NCBI GenBank assembly: GCA_900552915.1
Contig: USBS01000013.1
Span: 1-24,424 of the forward strand
From: an uncultured Sutterella sp.
GTDB lineage: Bacteria; Pseudomonadota; Gammaproteobacteria; Burkholderiales; Burkholderiaceae_F
Length of the DNA stretch: 24,424 nt
Direction: 5' to 3'
The notes below the pieces were generated by a model that did no database searches, was not told where the DNA came from, and worked only from the letters and a program-made list of their open reading frames with translations. This document shows, piece after piece, positions 6,865-14,485 of this stretch (positions within the stretch are counted from its first letter, which is position 1; each line of letters begins with the position of its first letter). The position numbers and the translations under genes were made by a program.

Positions 6865-7182
6865 ATGACTGAAACAGAATTCCTTGAGGCAAGCGAAGCA
6901 TTGATGAGAGCGGTTGAAAACGCTGTTGACGCGGCTGGGCTTGATGTCGAATGTGATCGTTCGGGAAACGTGCTTACCTTGGAAGGGGATTCGGGCGAAC
7001 AGGTTGTCATCAATCGACATGGACCGACTCAGCAGATGTGGCTGGCTACCCGCAAGGGGGGACTGCATTTTGAAAATAAGGACGGGCAGTGGCTCAATAC
7101 GCGCGACGGCACATCGTTTGAATCGGCGCTTGAAGCCGCTCTCGGATTTGTGTGCGGAGAAGCGGTCAAGATCAAACTTTGA
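6865..7182 (+). CDS. cyaY: CyaY, bacterial frataxin
   Basis: CyaY is a small iron-binding protein that modulates Fe-S cluster assembly by the IscS/IscU machinery in the cytoplasm. The 105-residue product has the usual length. It has an acidic first helix ('TETEFLEASEALMRAVENAVD'), then the frataxin beta-sheet with 'VLTLEGDSGEQVVINRH' and the family signature 'QQMWLATRKGGLHFENKDGQW'. An in-frame ATG at 6835 would add ten residues. The ATG at 6865 with AGAGAG upstream matches the family N-terminus and is preferred. It is divergent from lptM-lysA and convergent with mrcA, and both share a bidirectional terminator. Confidence 0.93.
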   Translation: MTETEFLEASEALMRAVENAVDAAGLDVECDRSGNVLTLEGDSGEQVVINRHGPTQQMWLATRKGGLHFENKDGQWLNTRDGTSFESALEAALGFVCGEAVKIKL

Positions 7183-7200
7183 TTCCTTAACGCGTAACCA

Positions 7201-7241
7201 AAAGAAAGCGCCGCGGCTTGACAGCGGCGGCGCGGGTTTTT
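7201..7241. terminator. Bidirectional terminator between cyaY and mrcA
   Basis: GCGCCGC (7208-7214) pairs with GCGGCGC (7227-7233) across a 12-base loop. On the + strand GGGTTTTT follows, and on the - strand TTTCTTTT follows, so the hairpin can end both convergent genes. Confidence 0.82.
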
Positions 7242-9651
7242 AGAAGATCTGGTCGCGGACCAGCTCCTTTTGCAGGTTTTCCTGTTTGATGCGTCCGTCG
7301 AGCGGCACGTCCTTGACGGCTTTGTCCACACTGTCGGCGTAGTAGTAGACGCCGTTCAGTAGCACTACGCTTGAAGGTTGGCGACGACGGTAGGGCGGTT
7401 CGTCCTTGACGGCCGTTTTCATATAGTCGATCCAGATTGGCAGCACCAGGCCGCCGCCTGTTTCGTTGCTGCCGAGCGGGCGCATCTGGTCGTATCCGAC
7501 CCAACCCACGGCAAGCGTGCGGGAGGCGTAGCCCGCAAACCAGGCGTCGTGCGCATTGTTGGTCGTGCCGGTCTTGCCTCCCATGTCGGAACGTTTCAGT
7601 TCACGATAGGCGCGGCGGGCTGTACCGCCTGGTGCGCTTACGACACCGTTTAAAAGCGTGTGCATCACGAAGGCGTTGCGATCGTCGATAGCGCGGATCG
7701 TTTCGTTGCCTGCCTTGGGATTATTTACGCGCATGAGCACCTTGCCGTCGACATCGGTGACCTTGTCGATTAGGTAGGGCTTGACACGATATCCGCCGTT
7801 GGCAAAAACCGAAAAGGCAGCTGCCATTTCCCAGGGTGTCGTCGAACCTGCGCCGAGCGCAGTGGTGAGCTGCGCGGGCGTACGGGACGGCTCAAAACCG
7901 AACTTTGAAACATATTCTTGTGCGTAACGTGCGCCGATGGCCTGCATGACGCGGATTGACACAAGGTTCTTAGATTTGCGCAGAGCCATGGCAAGCGACA
8001 TCGGACCGTCGAACTTGTTGTCGTAGTTGCGCGGCTCCCAGAGTTCGCCGCCGGTGAGGCGCGGATCGATGAAGATCGGCGCGTCGTTGATGATCGTGCC
8101 GGGGTTGAACCCTTTATCCAAGGCTGCCGAATAAATGAAGGGTTTGAAGGAAGAGCCGGGCTGTCGCAAGGCCTGCGTGACATGATTGAACATGTTCAGA
8201 TAGAAGTCGAAGCCGCCCACGAGACTCTTGACGGCGCCCGTTTCAAAGTCCACGCTGATGAAGCCTGCCTGAACTTCCGGAATCTGCGCAAGCGTCCAGC
8301 TGTTCTTGACTCTTGAAAGGCGGATGATGCTGCCGGGCTGCAAGCGTTTGGCCTTATCGACCTTGTTCGTAAGATACTTGCCGGCAAATTTACGGCTGCC
8401 GGCATCCAGATCGACGACTTTGAGGTCTTTGCCGTCCAAAATGACGGCTTTAAAGGTCTTGTCGGTGATCTCCACCACCACGGCGGGTTCGAGATTGTCC
8501 GAGGAGGTCGCCTTGTTCAGTGCCAGACGGATGCTGTCGTCGCGGCTTGCGGCGTCGCTGATGTCAATTCGTCCGCTCGGACCGCGGTAGCGGTACTTGC
8601 GGTCGTAAGCGATCAAATGCTTGCGTACGGCGCTCCAGGCGGCACGCTGATCCTTATCTCGGATGGTCGTATATACGTTCAACCCCCTCGTGTAGGTTTC
8701 CTCACGGAAGATGTCGTAGATGAGCATACGGGCCATTTCGGCGGCATATTCGGCGTGAATATCCCGGGTTTCGAGCGCAACGTCGGCTGTTAGATTGACC
8801 GAACTCTTGAGCGGCATCAACGGAGCTTTGAGTTGTTCTTCGTAAGTGATGTCGTCGATGTACTTCAGCTGATGCATGCGGCTGAGTACATAGTTTTTGC
8901 GCATGGTCGCGCGACGCGGATTGACGATGGGGTTGTAGGCCGAAGGCGCAACAGGGAGCCCGGCGATGGTCGCCGCTTCGCCGATCGTCAGGTCGCTCAG
9001 GTTCTTGCCGAAGTAGACGCGGGCGGCCGAGGCAAAGCCGTAGGCGCGCTGACCGAGGTAGATCTGGTTGAGGTAAACCTCAAGAATCTGATCTTTGGTG
9101 AGGTGGCGCTCAATTTTGTAAGCCATGGCCACTTCATAGAGCTTGCGGGTGTATGTGCGCTCGGAACTGAGGAAGAAATTGCGTGCCACCTGCATTGTGA
9201 TTGTGGAACCGCCCTGACCGCGCCGACCGGTGAGCAGGTTCGAGAGCGCCGCGCGGGCAATGCCCATGAATTCAATGCCGGAGTGCTCGTAAAAGCCGTT
9301 GTCTTCCGCAGCGAGAACGGCGTTTTTCACGAAACTCGGAATTTCATCGAGATGAACGAAGTCGCGGCGTTCCTCGCCGTATTCTCCGATCAGTGTGCCG
9401 TCGGCGCTCCAGACGCGAAGAGGCACCTTGGGCTTGTACTCGGTGAGCGAATCAATGGGAGGCAGCTGCGAGTAGATCACCGAAAAAATGATCAGGCCGA
9501 GACTTACGCCGCTTACGGCTGCTGCAGCACCGAGGCCGGCAAACCAACCAAGCCATTTCAGCCAACGGCGGGATTTAGTGTTCGATTTCTGAGTGGTCAC
9601 GGAACGGGGGCGTTTGCGTTGCGTCGAACGCTTCGCTTTTTTGAAAAACAC
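7240..9651 (-). CDS. mrcA: Penicillin-binding protein 1A (bifunctional glycosyltransferase/transpeptidase)
   Basis: This is a class A PBP of 803 residues that polymerises and cross-links peptidoglycan from the inner membrane. A basic cytoplasmic tail (1-33) leads to one transmembrane helix (about 37-60). The GT51 glycosyltransferase domain follows (about 80-260), with 'AAEDNGFYEH' holding the catalytic Glu (E116), 'GGSTITMQVARN' and 'KIERHLTKDQILEVYLN'. An OB-type insert covers about 330-440. The transpeptidase domain has the active Ser in 'PGSSFKPF' (S500), SKN at 560-562 and KTGTT at 693-697. The start is GTG at 9651 with no visible Shine-Dalgarno. A TATAAT lies 17 bases upstream, so the leader may be very short. 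Placement next to cyaY and lysA fits common betaproteobacterial gene order. PBP1B lacks this insert and is a less likely identity. Confidence 0.95.
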   Translation of the reverse strand: MFFKKAKRSTQRKRPRSVTTQKSNTKSRRWLKWLGWFAGLGAAAAVSGVSLGLIIFSVIYSQLPPIDSLTEYKPKVPLRVWSADGTLIGEYGEERRDFVHLDEIPSFVKNAVLAAEDNGFYEHSGIEFMGIARAALSNLLTGRRGQGGSTITMQVARNFFLSSERTYTRKLYEVAMAYKIERHLTKDQILEVYLNQIYLGQRAYGFASAARVYFGKNLSDLTIGEAATIAGLPVAPSAYNPIVNPRRATMRKNYVLSRMHQLKYIDDITYEEQLKAPLMPLKSSVNLTADVALETRDIHAEYAAEMARMLIYDIFREETYTRGLNVYTTIRDKDQRAAWSAVRKHLIAYDRKYRYRGPSGRIDISDAASRDDSIRLALNKATSSDNLEPAVVVEITDKTFKAVILDGKDLKVVDLDAGSRKFAGKYLTNKVDKAKRLQPGSIIRLSRVKNSWTLAQIPEVQAGFISVDFETGAVKSLVGGFDFYLNMFNHVTQALRQPGSSFKPFIYSAALDKGFNPGTIINDAPIFIDPRLTGGELWEPRNYDNKFDGPMSLAMALRKSKNLVSIRVMQAIGARYAQEYVSKFGFEPSRTPAQLTTALGAGSTTPWEMAAAFSVFANGGYRVKPYLIDKVTDVDGKVLMRVNNPKAGNETIRAIDDRNAFVMHTLLNGVVSAPGGTARRAYRELKRSDMGGKTGTTNNAHDAWFAGYASRTLAVGWVGYDQMRPLGSNETGGGLVLPIWIDYMKTAVKDEPPYRRRQPSSVVLLNGVYYYADSVDKAVKDVPLDGRIKQENLQKELVRDQIF

Positions 9652-9668
9652 GACTGAAAACTTGAGTG

Positions 9669-9674
9669 ATTATA
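9669..9674 (-). promoter_or_regulatory. Putative mrcA -10 box
   Basis: The - strand reads TATAAT, a perfect -10 hexamer, 17 bases before the mrcA GTG start. No good -35 lies at 16-18 bases spacing (the nearest candidate is AGGACA at 15). A transcript from here would have a leader of only about ten bases. Confidence 0.4.
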
Positions 9675-9740
9675 GGGACGGAATTTCACTGTCCTGCGCT
9701 CGGAAACATTTCGAAAACAAGCGCTTAGCTTCGGTTTCAA

Positions 9741-9785
9741 TATTCTTTTAAAGACAGATAAAGCCGCCGGATGACCGACGGCTTT
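9741..9785 (-). terminator. Terminator of the amino acid ABC operon
   Basis: On the - strand, AAAGCCGTCGG (9785-9775) pairs with CCGGCGGCTTT (9770-9760) with a single mismatch and a four-base loop. ATCTGTCTTT follows. It lies about 33 bases after the ATPase stop. Confidence 0.7.
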
Positions 9786-9817
9786 GTCTGCCGGAAGGGA
9801 AGATGCACGAGGCAGCT

Positions 9818-10558
9818 TTAAAGAACACGCTTCAAGAAGGCGCGCGTGCGTTCCTCCTTGGGGTTGACAAGCACTTCATCAGGACGGCCCTGTTCGACGA
9901 TGACGCCGCCGTCCATGAAAACCACGTGATCGGCCACTTCGCGCGCAAAGCCGATTTCATGCGTTACGACCACCATCGTCATGCCTTCGTCTGCGAGGCT
10001 CTTCATGACAGCGAGCACTTCGCCGACAAGTTCCGGGTCAAGCGCCGAAGTCGGCTCATCAAACAAAATGGCCTTGGGATCCATTGCAAGCGCTCGGGCA
10101 ATGCCTACGCGCTGCTGCTGACCGCCGGAGAGACGCACCGGGTAGTCGTCGGCCTTGGCGGCCAAACCCACGCGAGTAAGCGTCTCGATGGCGCGCTTGC
10201 GTGCGGCTTCTTTGTCTTTGCCGCTTACGACCATTTGACCGAGCATGACGTTTTCCAGCACGGACTTGTGCGGCCACAGATTGAAGCGCTGAAACACCAT
10301 GCCGAGGTGTTCGCGCAGCTTGTTGATGTTGGTCTTGCGGTTGGTGACTTCGATGCCGTCGACGGTAATCGTTCCCTGATCGGGGTCTTCGAGTGCATTG
10401 ATGCAGCGAAGCATCGTCGACTTGCCCGAGCCGGAGGGCCCGAGAATCACAACTTTTTCGCCGCGGTGAATATCAAGGTCGATGCCTTTGAGAACCTCAA
10501 GCTTGCCGAAGTGCTTGTGCAGTCCCCGGATGCTGATCATGACGTCGTTGCTGCTCAT
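9818..10558 (-). CDS. Polar amino acid ABC transporter, ATPase subunit (GlnQ/HisP/ArtP type)
   Basis: This 246-residue ATPase drives import of a polar amino acid through the adjacent permease. It shows Walker A 'GPSGSGKST' (about 40-48), the Q loop in 'GMVFQRFNLWPH', the signature 'LSGGQQQR', Walker B 'AILFDEPTSALDPE' and the H loop in 'VVVTHEIGFAREV'. 'FNLWPH' and 'EVADHVVFMDGG' are typical of the GlnQ/HisP subfamily. The ATG (10558) overlaps the permease TGA as ATGA, and AGGGAG precedes it, so the two are translationally coupled. Substrate specificity cannot be told from the ATPase. Confidence 0.94.
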   Translation of the reverse strand: MSSNDVMISIRGLHKHFGKLEVLKGIDLDIHRGEKVVILGPSGSGKSTMLRCINALEDPDQGTITVDGIEVTNRKTNINKLREHLGMVFQRFNLWPHKSVLENVMLGQMVVSGKDKEAARKRAIETLTRVGLAAKADDYPVRLSGGQQQRVGIARALAMDPKAILFDEPTSALDPELVGEVLAVMKSLADEGMTMVVVTHEIGFAREVADHVVFMDGGVIVEQGRPDEVLVNPKEERTRAFLKRVL

Positions 10559-11304
10559 TTGTCGTCTCCCTTTCCGAGGCGCTTTTCAAGCACGTGGATG
10601 AGCCATGCAAGTCCGAGCGTGGCTACCCAGTACATCACGGAAATCGTAAGGTAGGGTTCCCAGTAACGGGCCGAAGCACCTGCAACAGTGCGTGCGGCGT
10701 ACGCGAGTTCGGTGAGGCCGATGGCCGACACCAGCGAAGAGTCCTTCAAAATGGCAATCGCGTTGTTGCCGAGCGCGGGCAACATGCGGCGGAAGGCCTG
10801 TGGCAGCACGATATGGCGCATGCACTGCCAGTAGGTCATGCCTACGGAGCGGGCCGCTTCGCTCTGTCCCTTGTCCAAAGACTGGATGCCGGCGCGGAAC
10901 ACTTCGCTCATGTAGGCGCCAGCGTTGAGGGTGATTGCAAAAAAGCCCGCGAGGAAGGCGCCGTAGTTGCTGCGGATTTCGCGGGCGAGACTGCCCGAGA
11001 TGATCAGGCCGTCGACCGGATGAATAAACACCGGCAGCACGGCGAAGTACATCAGAAAGATCTGAACGAAAAGCGGGGTGCCGCGAAAGAAGCTTACCCA
11101 GATCGTTACGGGCCAGCGAACGCCGTAGTACAGAATCGACTTCAGCGGGTCGTGGCGAGCTTCAGCCATGCGGGCCATGCCGAGCAGCATGCCGAGCAGA
11201 ACACCGAAGATGACGCAGCCGATGGTGAGCTTGAGCGTCATGCCGATGCCTTCCGCAAAAAGCGGCCAATATTCGGCTAGGACATCAAAACGAAATCCGC
11301 TCAT
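10555..11304 (-). CDS. Polar amino acid ABC transporter, permease subunit (HisM/GlnP type)
   Basis: This is a 249-residue inner-membrane permease with several hydrophobic helices. The first is at about 22-45 ('MTLKLTIGCVIFGVLLGMLL'). It has the family segment 'SFFRGTPLFVQIFLMYF' and the EAA loop that contacts the ATPase ('YMSEVFRAGIQSLDKGQSEA' continuing 'ARSVGMT'). The start ATG at 11304 has AAGGA eight bases upstream. It lies between the binding protein gene (upstream, with a terminator hairpin in the gap) and the ATPase gene (4-base overlap). Only one permease gene is present, so a homodimeric channel is likely. Confidence 0.93.
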   Translation of the reverse strand: MSGFRFDVLAEYWPLFAEGIGMTLKLTIGCVIFGVLLGMLLGMARMAEARHDPLKSILYYGVRWPVTIWVSFFRGTPLFVQIFLMYFAVLPVFIHPVDGLIISGSLAREIRSNYGAFLAGFFAITLNAGAYMSEVFRAGIQSLDKGQSEAARSVGMTYWQCMRHIVLPQAFRRMLPALGNNAIAILKDSSLVSAIGLTELAYAARTVAGASARYWEPYLTISVMYWVATLGLAWLIHVLEKRLGKGDDK

Positions 11305-11337
11305 CGTGATTTCCTTTTATTGGGTGGATAACGGCTT

Positions 11338-11373
11338 GCAACACTGTAAGCAAGTGTTGCGATTAAAAAATCG
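11338..11373 (-). promoter_or_regulatory. Two adjoining inverted repeats upstream of the permease gene
   Basis: GCAACACT (11338-11345) and AGTGTTGC (11353-11360) form a perfect 8-base inverted repeat with a 7-base spacer. Directly next to it, CGATT-AAAA-AATCG (11360-11373) forms a second perfect inverted repeat. Neither is followed by a T run in a way that would make a clean terminator. They lie 34 bases before the permease start and may be an operator or an mRNA processing/stability element. Confidence 0.45.
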
Positions 11374-11441
11374 GCGCATATTCTACCCGATGGTTGTTAA
11401 GGCCTTCGTTTCGGCGGCGTAGCTATCGGTGAATATCCCGA

Positions 11442-11475
11442 GAAAAAGCGGATGCTCCTCACGGGGCACCCGCTT
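11442..11475 (-). terminator. Terminator/attenuator between binding protein and permease genes
   Basis: On the - strand, AAGCGGGTGCCCC pairs with GGAGCATCCGCTT (12 of 13 positions, one of them G-T) across a GTGA loop and is followed by TTTTT. It lies 28 bases after the binding protein stop and before the permease gene. Partial read-through here would give more binding protein than membrane subunits, as is common in importer operons. Confidence 0.82.
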
Positions 11476-11502
11476 GCAACGTTTTGATTGCGGTCGATTC
11501 GA

Positions 11503-12288
11503 CTACGGAATCGGCAGCTTCGGCGGCTGAGCCTTGTCGCCGAACCACTTGGCGTAGATCTTTGCGTATTCGCCGTTGGCGATGATCTTCTTCAAGCCCT
11601 CGTTGAGCTTGTTGAGCAGCTCGGTATTGCCCTTGCGCACGGCGATGCCGAAGTACTGGTCTTCAAAGGCGGGATCGCGGGCCATGTTGAACTGCTTGTC
11701 GGGATTCTGCAGTGCGTAGTAGGCAAACACGCCGATGTCGCCCACGGCGGCGTCAACGCCACCCGCGGAGAGTTCTTCCAGAACAAGCGGTGTGTTGTCG
11801 AAGCGCTTGATGTTGCTGCTGGCTTTGCCGAAAACCTTGCTGCAGGCAATGTCGCCGGCCGAGTTGGCGACCACGGCGACATTCTTGCCCTTGAGGTCGG
11901 CAACCGTCTTCACCGTCAGATTCTTCTGCGTGAGGATGAGCTGATGAGCCGCGAAGTAAGGATAGGAGAAATCGACGGCTTCCTTGCGCTGCGGCGTGAT
12001 GGTGATGCCGCTGATGATCATGTCGCGGTCGCCGTTGCGCACGGACTCGAAAATCACGCCGAAGAGGGTGTTGATGAATTCGACATTGAAACCCTGTTCC
12101 TTGGCGATGGCTTTGACAAGATCAATATCGAAGCCCACGATTTCCTTGTTCGGAGCTTGGAATTCGAAGGGACGATAGGTGGCGCCCGTACCTACGGTGT
12201 AAGTGACGGGATCGGCGGCCGTTGCGGGGCCGCAGGCCAAAACGGTGGCCGCGCAGGCAGCGGCGGCGAAAATATGCTTCAGTGACAT
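11503..12288 (-). CDS. Polar amino acid ABC transporter, periplasmic binding protein (SBP family 3)
   Basis: This is a 261-residue family 3 solute-binding protein. A signal peptide (about 1-25, probable cleavage ATA/ADP) leads to 'VGTGATYRPFEFQ', 'GFDIDLVKAIAKEQGF', 'DMIISGITITPQRKEAVDFS' and 'ELNKLNEG'-like C-terminal segments ('LLNKLNEGLKKIIANGEY'). The signal peptide also contains VLAC, a poor lipobox, so soluble periplasmic export is favoured. The ATG at 12288 with GGAG nine bases upstream is chosen over a TTG at 12318. It is the first gene of the importer operon. The ligand is likely a polar or charged amino acid, but the sequence does not settle which. Confidence 0.93.
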   Translation of the reverse strand: MSLKHIFAAAACAATVLACGPATAADPVTYTVGTGATYRPFEFQAPNKEIVGFDIDLVKAIAKEQGFNVEFINTLFGVIFESVRNGDRDMIISGITITPQRKEAVDFSYPYFAAHQLILTQKNLTVKTVADLKGKNVAVVANSAGDIACSKVFGKASSNIKRFDNTPLVLEELSAGGVDAAVGDIGVFAYYALQNPDKQFNMARDPAFEDQYFGIAVRKGNTELLNKLNEGLKKIIANGEYAKIYAKWFGDKAQPPKLPIP

Positions 12289-12329
12289 CGGGTTGAACTC
12301 CGAGGGGTGATTGACCAATTTAGCGGTTC

Positions 12330-12358
12330 AAAAGACGGCCGAGCGAAGCGTCGGAGCC
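12330..12358 (-). terminator. Weak terminator-like hairpin after the YbhB-like gene
   Basis: On the - strand, GGCTCCGA and TCGGCC form a six-pair stem with a two-base bulge and an eight-base loop, followed by GTCTTTT. It lies about 73 bases after the YbhB-like stop and about 40 bases before the binding protein start. Confidence 0.4.
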
Positions 12359-12430
12359 CGGCAGCTTTTCCAACATTTTATTTTGACGCAGAAACGAACA
12401 AAAGGAAAACGATCGACCGGATAAATCAAG

Positions 12431-12904
12431 TCAGCGGTTACCCGAAAGCAGGTATGTTCCCATGGTGACGGCGCTTTCGAGCACGTGGCCCTGCATAGCG
12501 GACTCAAGCTCGGCGCGCGTGAAGTTTTGCGGCAGCCGAAGTTCGCAGTCGAGCGCGAAGAGCTTGAAATAGTAGCGGTGGCGTCCGATAGGTGGACGCG
12601 GACCCGACCAACCGCGCACGCCGCTGTCGTTGATGGCGACCTGTGCTCCTTGCGGATATTCTCGGATGCCCTCGGGAAAGCCTGTGCAGTGAGGCGGAAT
12701 GCCGGCGACAAGCCAGTGCAGCCAGACTCGTTGCGGAGCGGCCGGATCCGGAGCATCCGGGTCGTCGGAAATCAAAACAAGTGAACGGGCATCTTCGGGG
12801 ACGCCGGAAAAAACGAGCTCCGGCGAGAGGTTTTCGCCTTCTTGCGTATAGCGTTGCGGAATCTCGGCTTCGTGCCCGAAGGCGGGTGTGGAGATCGAAA
12901 GCAT
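12431..12904 (-). CDS. YbhB/YbcL family (PEBP-like) protein
   Basis: This 157-residue protein belongs to the bacterial phosphatidylethanolamine-binding/Raf kinase inhibitor-like fold family. The two PEBP signature regions are present: 'LVLISDDPDAP' continuing with 'RVWLHWLVAGIP' (about 42-71), and 'WSGPRPPIGRHRYYFKLFAL' (about 99-118). The N-terminus 'FGHEAEIPQRYTQEGENLSP' is typical of YbhB/YbcL. The protein has no signal peptide. The biochemical role of this family in bacteria is not settled. The ATG at 12904 has GGAGG nine bases upstream. It follows ttcA by 26 bases on the same strand, so it is probably the last gene of a folB-ttcA-ybhB transcript. Confidence 0.9.
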   Translation of the reverse strand: MLSISTPAFGHEAEIPQRYTQEGENLSPELVFSGVPEDARSLVLISDDPDAPDPAAPQRVWLHWLVAGIPPHCTGFPEGIREYPQGAQVAINDSGVRGWSGPRPPIGRHRYYFKLFALDCELRLPQNFTRAELESAMQGHVLESAVTMGTYLLSGNR

Positions 12905-12930
12905 GGAATGAACCTCCGGATTGAGCGTAT

Positions 12931-13848
12931 TCAGAATTCGACGTCGGAATCGTTGTCCGTATCGGCAATGCGGCGGAAGTGGGCGAAATCGTAGAGGGTT
13001 TTGTCCGCAAGCTGAGAAGCGGCCACACGGGTGGTGCTCATGAAGAGATTGTAAATGCGACTGTCGAACTCCTTATCCCATTGCGCCATCAACGCTTTGA
13101 TTTCCTTGCGCTTGAGATTTTCGCCGACGCCGCACAAATCCTTCGGGAAAAGAGGATAACCGCAAATTTCGGCCCAACGACGCATCTCGCTTTCGCGCAG
13201 GTAGATCAGGGGACGAATGACGGTGTTGCGGCCGTCGTCGCTGCGAAGAATCGGGGGCATCGCTTTGATGCGTCCGCCGTAGAACATATTGAGCAGCAGC
13301 GTGGAGACTACATCGTCCATTTGGTGTCCCAAGGCAATCTTGGTGCATCCCAGCTCCTGAGCGACTCGGTAGAGAATGCCTCGGCGCAGCCGCGCGCACA
13401 ATGAACAGACGTTTTTGCCCGAGGGAATGAGTTTTTGCGTGATCGAGTACGTGTCTTGATGCTCGATGTGATAGTCGACGCCTTTTTCTTTGAGCCAGGC
13501 TTCGAGCAGGTGCGTGGGGCTTCCCGGGATGTGTTGATTGACGTGAACGGCAACGATGTCGAAGTGCACCGGCGCACGTGCCTTGAGCTTAAGAAGAGCG
13601 TCGAGCAAAACATAGCTGTCTTTTCCGCCGCTCATCGCCACAGCGATTTTGTCGCCGTCTTCGATCATGCCGTAATCGGTGCAGGCCATGGCGCAAAGAC
13701 GAACGATGCGTTTTTCGAGCTTGCGCATCGACACCGAGGCTTCAATGTGCTTGCCCGGCGCAATTTCGATGAATTTGGCTTTGTCGGCGCGGCTTTTCAT
13801 CATGCGCACCGGGCGCTCCGGAAAATCGACGGGTTTGGAATCAGTCAT
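12931..13848 (-). CDS. ttcA: tRNA 2-thiocytidine(32) synthetase TtcA
   Basis: TtcA makes 2-thiocytidine at position 32 of certain tRNAs, using ATP and an Fe-S cluster. The 305-residue protein shows the PP-loop 'SGGKDS' (73-78), the cysteine pair C148 and C151 in 'CSLCARLRRGILYR', and C239 in 'DLCGVGENLKRKEIKAL'. These are the three expected cluster ligands. 'LNMFYGGRIKAMPP' and 'VIRPLIYLRE' are also diagnostic. The C-terminus stops soon after 'TLYDFAHF', so it lacks the long tail of the E. coli protein. An upstream ATG at 13899 would overlap folB by 59 bases. The ATG at 13848 overlaps the folB stop by 8 bases (ATGACTGA), typical coupling, and is preferred although no Shine-Dalgarno is evident. 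Confidence 0.92.
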   Translation of the reverse strand: MTDSKPVDFPERPVRMMKSRADKAKFIEIAPGKHIEASVSMRKLEKRIVRLCAMACTDYGMIEDGDKIAVAMSGGKDSYVLLDALLKLKARAPVHFDIVAVHVNQHIPGSPTHLLEAWLKEKGVDYHIEHQDTYSITQKLIPSGKNVCSLCARLRRGILYRVAQELGCTKIALGHQMDDVVSTLLLNMFYGGRIKAMPPILRSDDGRNTVIRPLIYLRESEMRRWAEICGYPLFPKDLCGVGENLKRKEIKALMAQWDKEFDSRIYNLFMSTTRVAASQLADKTLYDFAHFRRIADTDNDSDVEF

Positions 13849-14245
13849 GAATAAAAGAAGTTCGGCAGCGGAAGGTTTCAACGGAAACGGCTTTTGCATC
13901 GGGATAGGCTCGTACCTTGGAGGTTTTCACTCGAACGGCTGCAACGCGTTCGTCGGCCAAAAGCCGTTCGAGAATTCGATCGCCGAGCGTTTCCTGCAGA
14001 TCGATGTGCCCCTCGGCAACGACGTTTCGTACGATTTGCGGTAGGACAGAATAGCTGTAGACCTCATCAAGCCTGTCCCGCGCGGCTGTGCTGAAACGCA
14101 GCGGCACCCAGACATCAATGTTGACGACGATCGGTTGGGCTTGGTTGCGTTCGTCGTCGTGTGCGCCGATTCGCGCTTCGATTTGCATATCTTCGAGCGC
14201 AAGGCGCCGGCAGGAGAGACTCAGAGTCTCAAGCAAAGACAACAT
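13841..14245 (-). CDS. folB: Dihydroneopterin aldolase
   Basis: FolB cleaves or epimerises dihydroneopterin in the folate pathway. The 134-residue product has the expected small tunnelling fold. The first strand 'LALEDMQIEARIGAHDDER' carries the conserved Glu (E32), 'HIDLQETLGDRI' includes the second conserved Glu, and 'VRVKTSKVRAYPDAKAVSVE' includes the active-site Lys region. The frame is open further upstream, but the ATG at 14245, with AAGG before it, gives the best N-terminus. The gene ends overlapping ttcA by 8 bases. It diverges from the small DUF2905 gene, whose start lies 48 bases away. A closely related epimerase (FolX) is possible but less likely. Confidence 0.88.
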   Translation of the reverse strand: MLSLLETLSLSCRRLALEDMQIEARIGAHDDERNQAQPIVVNIDVWVPLRFSTAARDRLDEVYSYSVLPQIVRNVVAEGHIDLQETLGDRILERLLADERVAAVRVKTSKVRAYPDAKAVSVETFRCRTSFIHD

Positions 14246-14293
14246 GGAGAACCTTATTTCGAAAGCGGAGCACAAAGGCTTTACAATGCGCCA

Positions 14294-14485
14294 ATGCGCT
14301 GGATTTTAGTAATTTTGATTTGCATCATGGTCTTGATGACCTGCGTGCCGTGGCTTAGTCGATACGGGCTCGGTCGCCTGCCCGGAGACATCAACTTCAC
14401 GATTCTCGGACGGCGCATCAGCATTCCCCTTGCAAGCACGCTTCTTATCTTCCTGATTTTTTTCCTGATCGGCAAGTTTCTCTAG
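14294..14485 (+). CDS. DUF2905-type small membrane protein
   Basis: This 63-residue protein has two hydrophobic segments (about 3-18 and 44-62) joined by a polar loop with the family motif 'WLSRYGLGRLPGDINF' and then 'ILGRRISIP'. This pattern matches the short DUF2905 family, whose function is unknown. The reading frame extends upstream over folB, but the conserved family begins at the ATG at 14294. No strong Shine-Dalgarno is visible. It is divergent from folB. Its TAG stop shares the palindrome CTAG with the TAG stop of the convergent VOC gene, so the two coding regions overlap by four bases. Confidence 0.85.
   Translation: MRWILVILICIMVLMTCVPWLSRYGLGRLPGDINFTILGRRISIPLASTLLIFLIFFLIGKFL

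Noticed and set aside
8833..9657. Long + strand open frame of 274 codons opposite mrcA
   Set aside because: It is the antisense shadow of a clear PBP1A gene. The translation shows no recognisable domain and arises from codon bias at high G+C.
9803..10654. Long + strand open frame of 283 codons opposite the ABC ATPase
   Set aside because: It is the antisense of a well-supported ATPase and the permease end, with His-rich composition and no domain.
11488..12285. + strand open frame of 265 codons opposite the binding protein gene
   Set aside because: It mirrors the binding protein frame and has no ribosome binding site or family match. Similar shadows lie opposite uvrA (for example 19852-20790).
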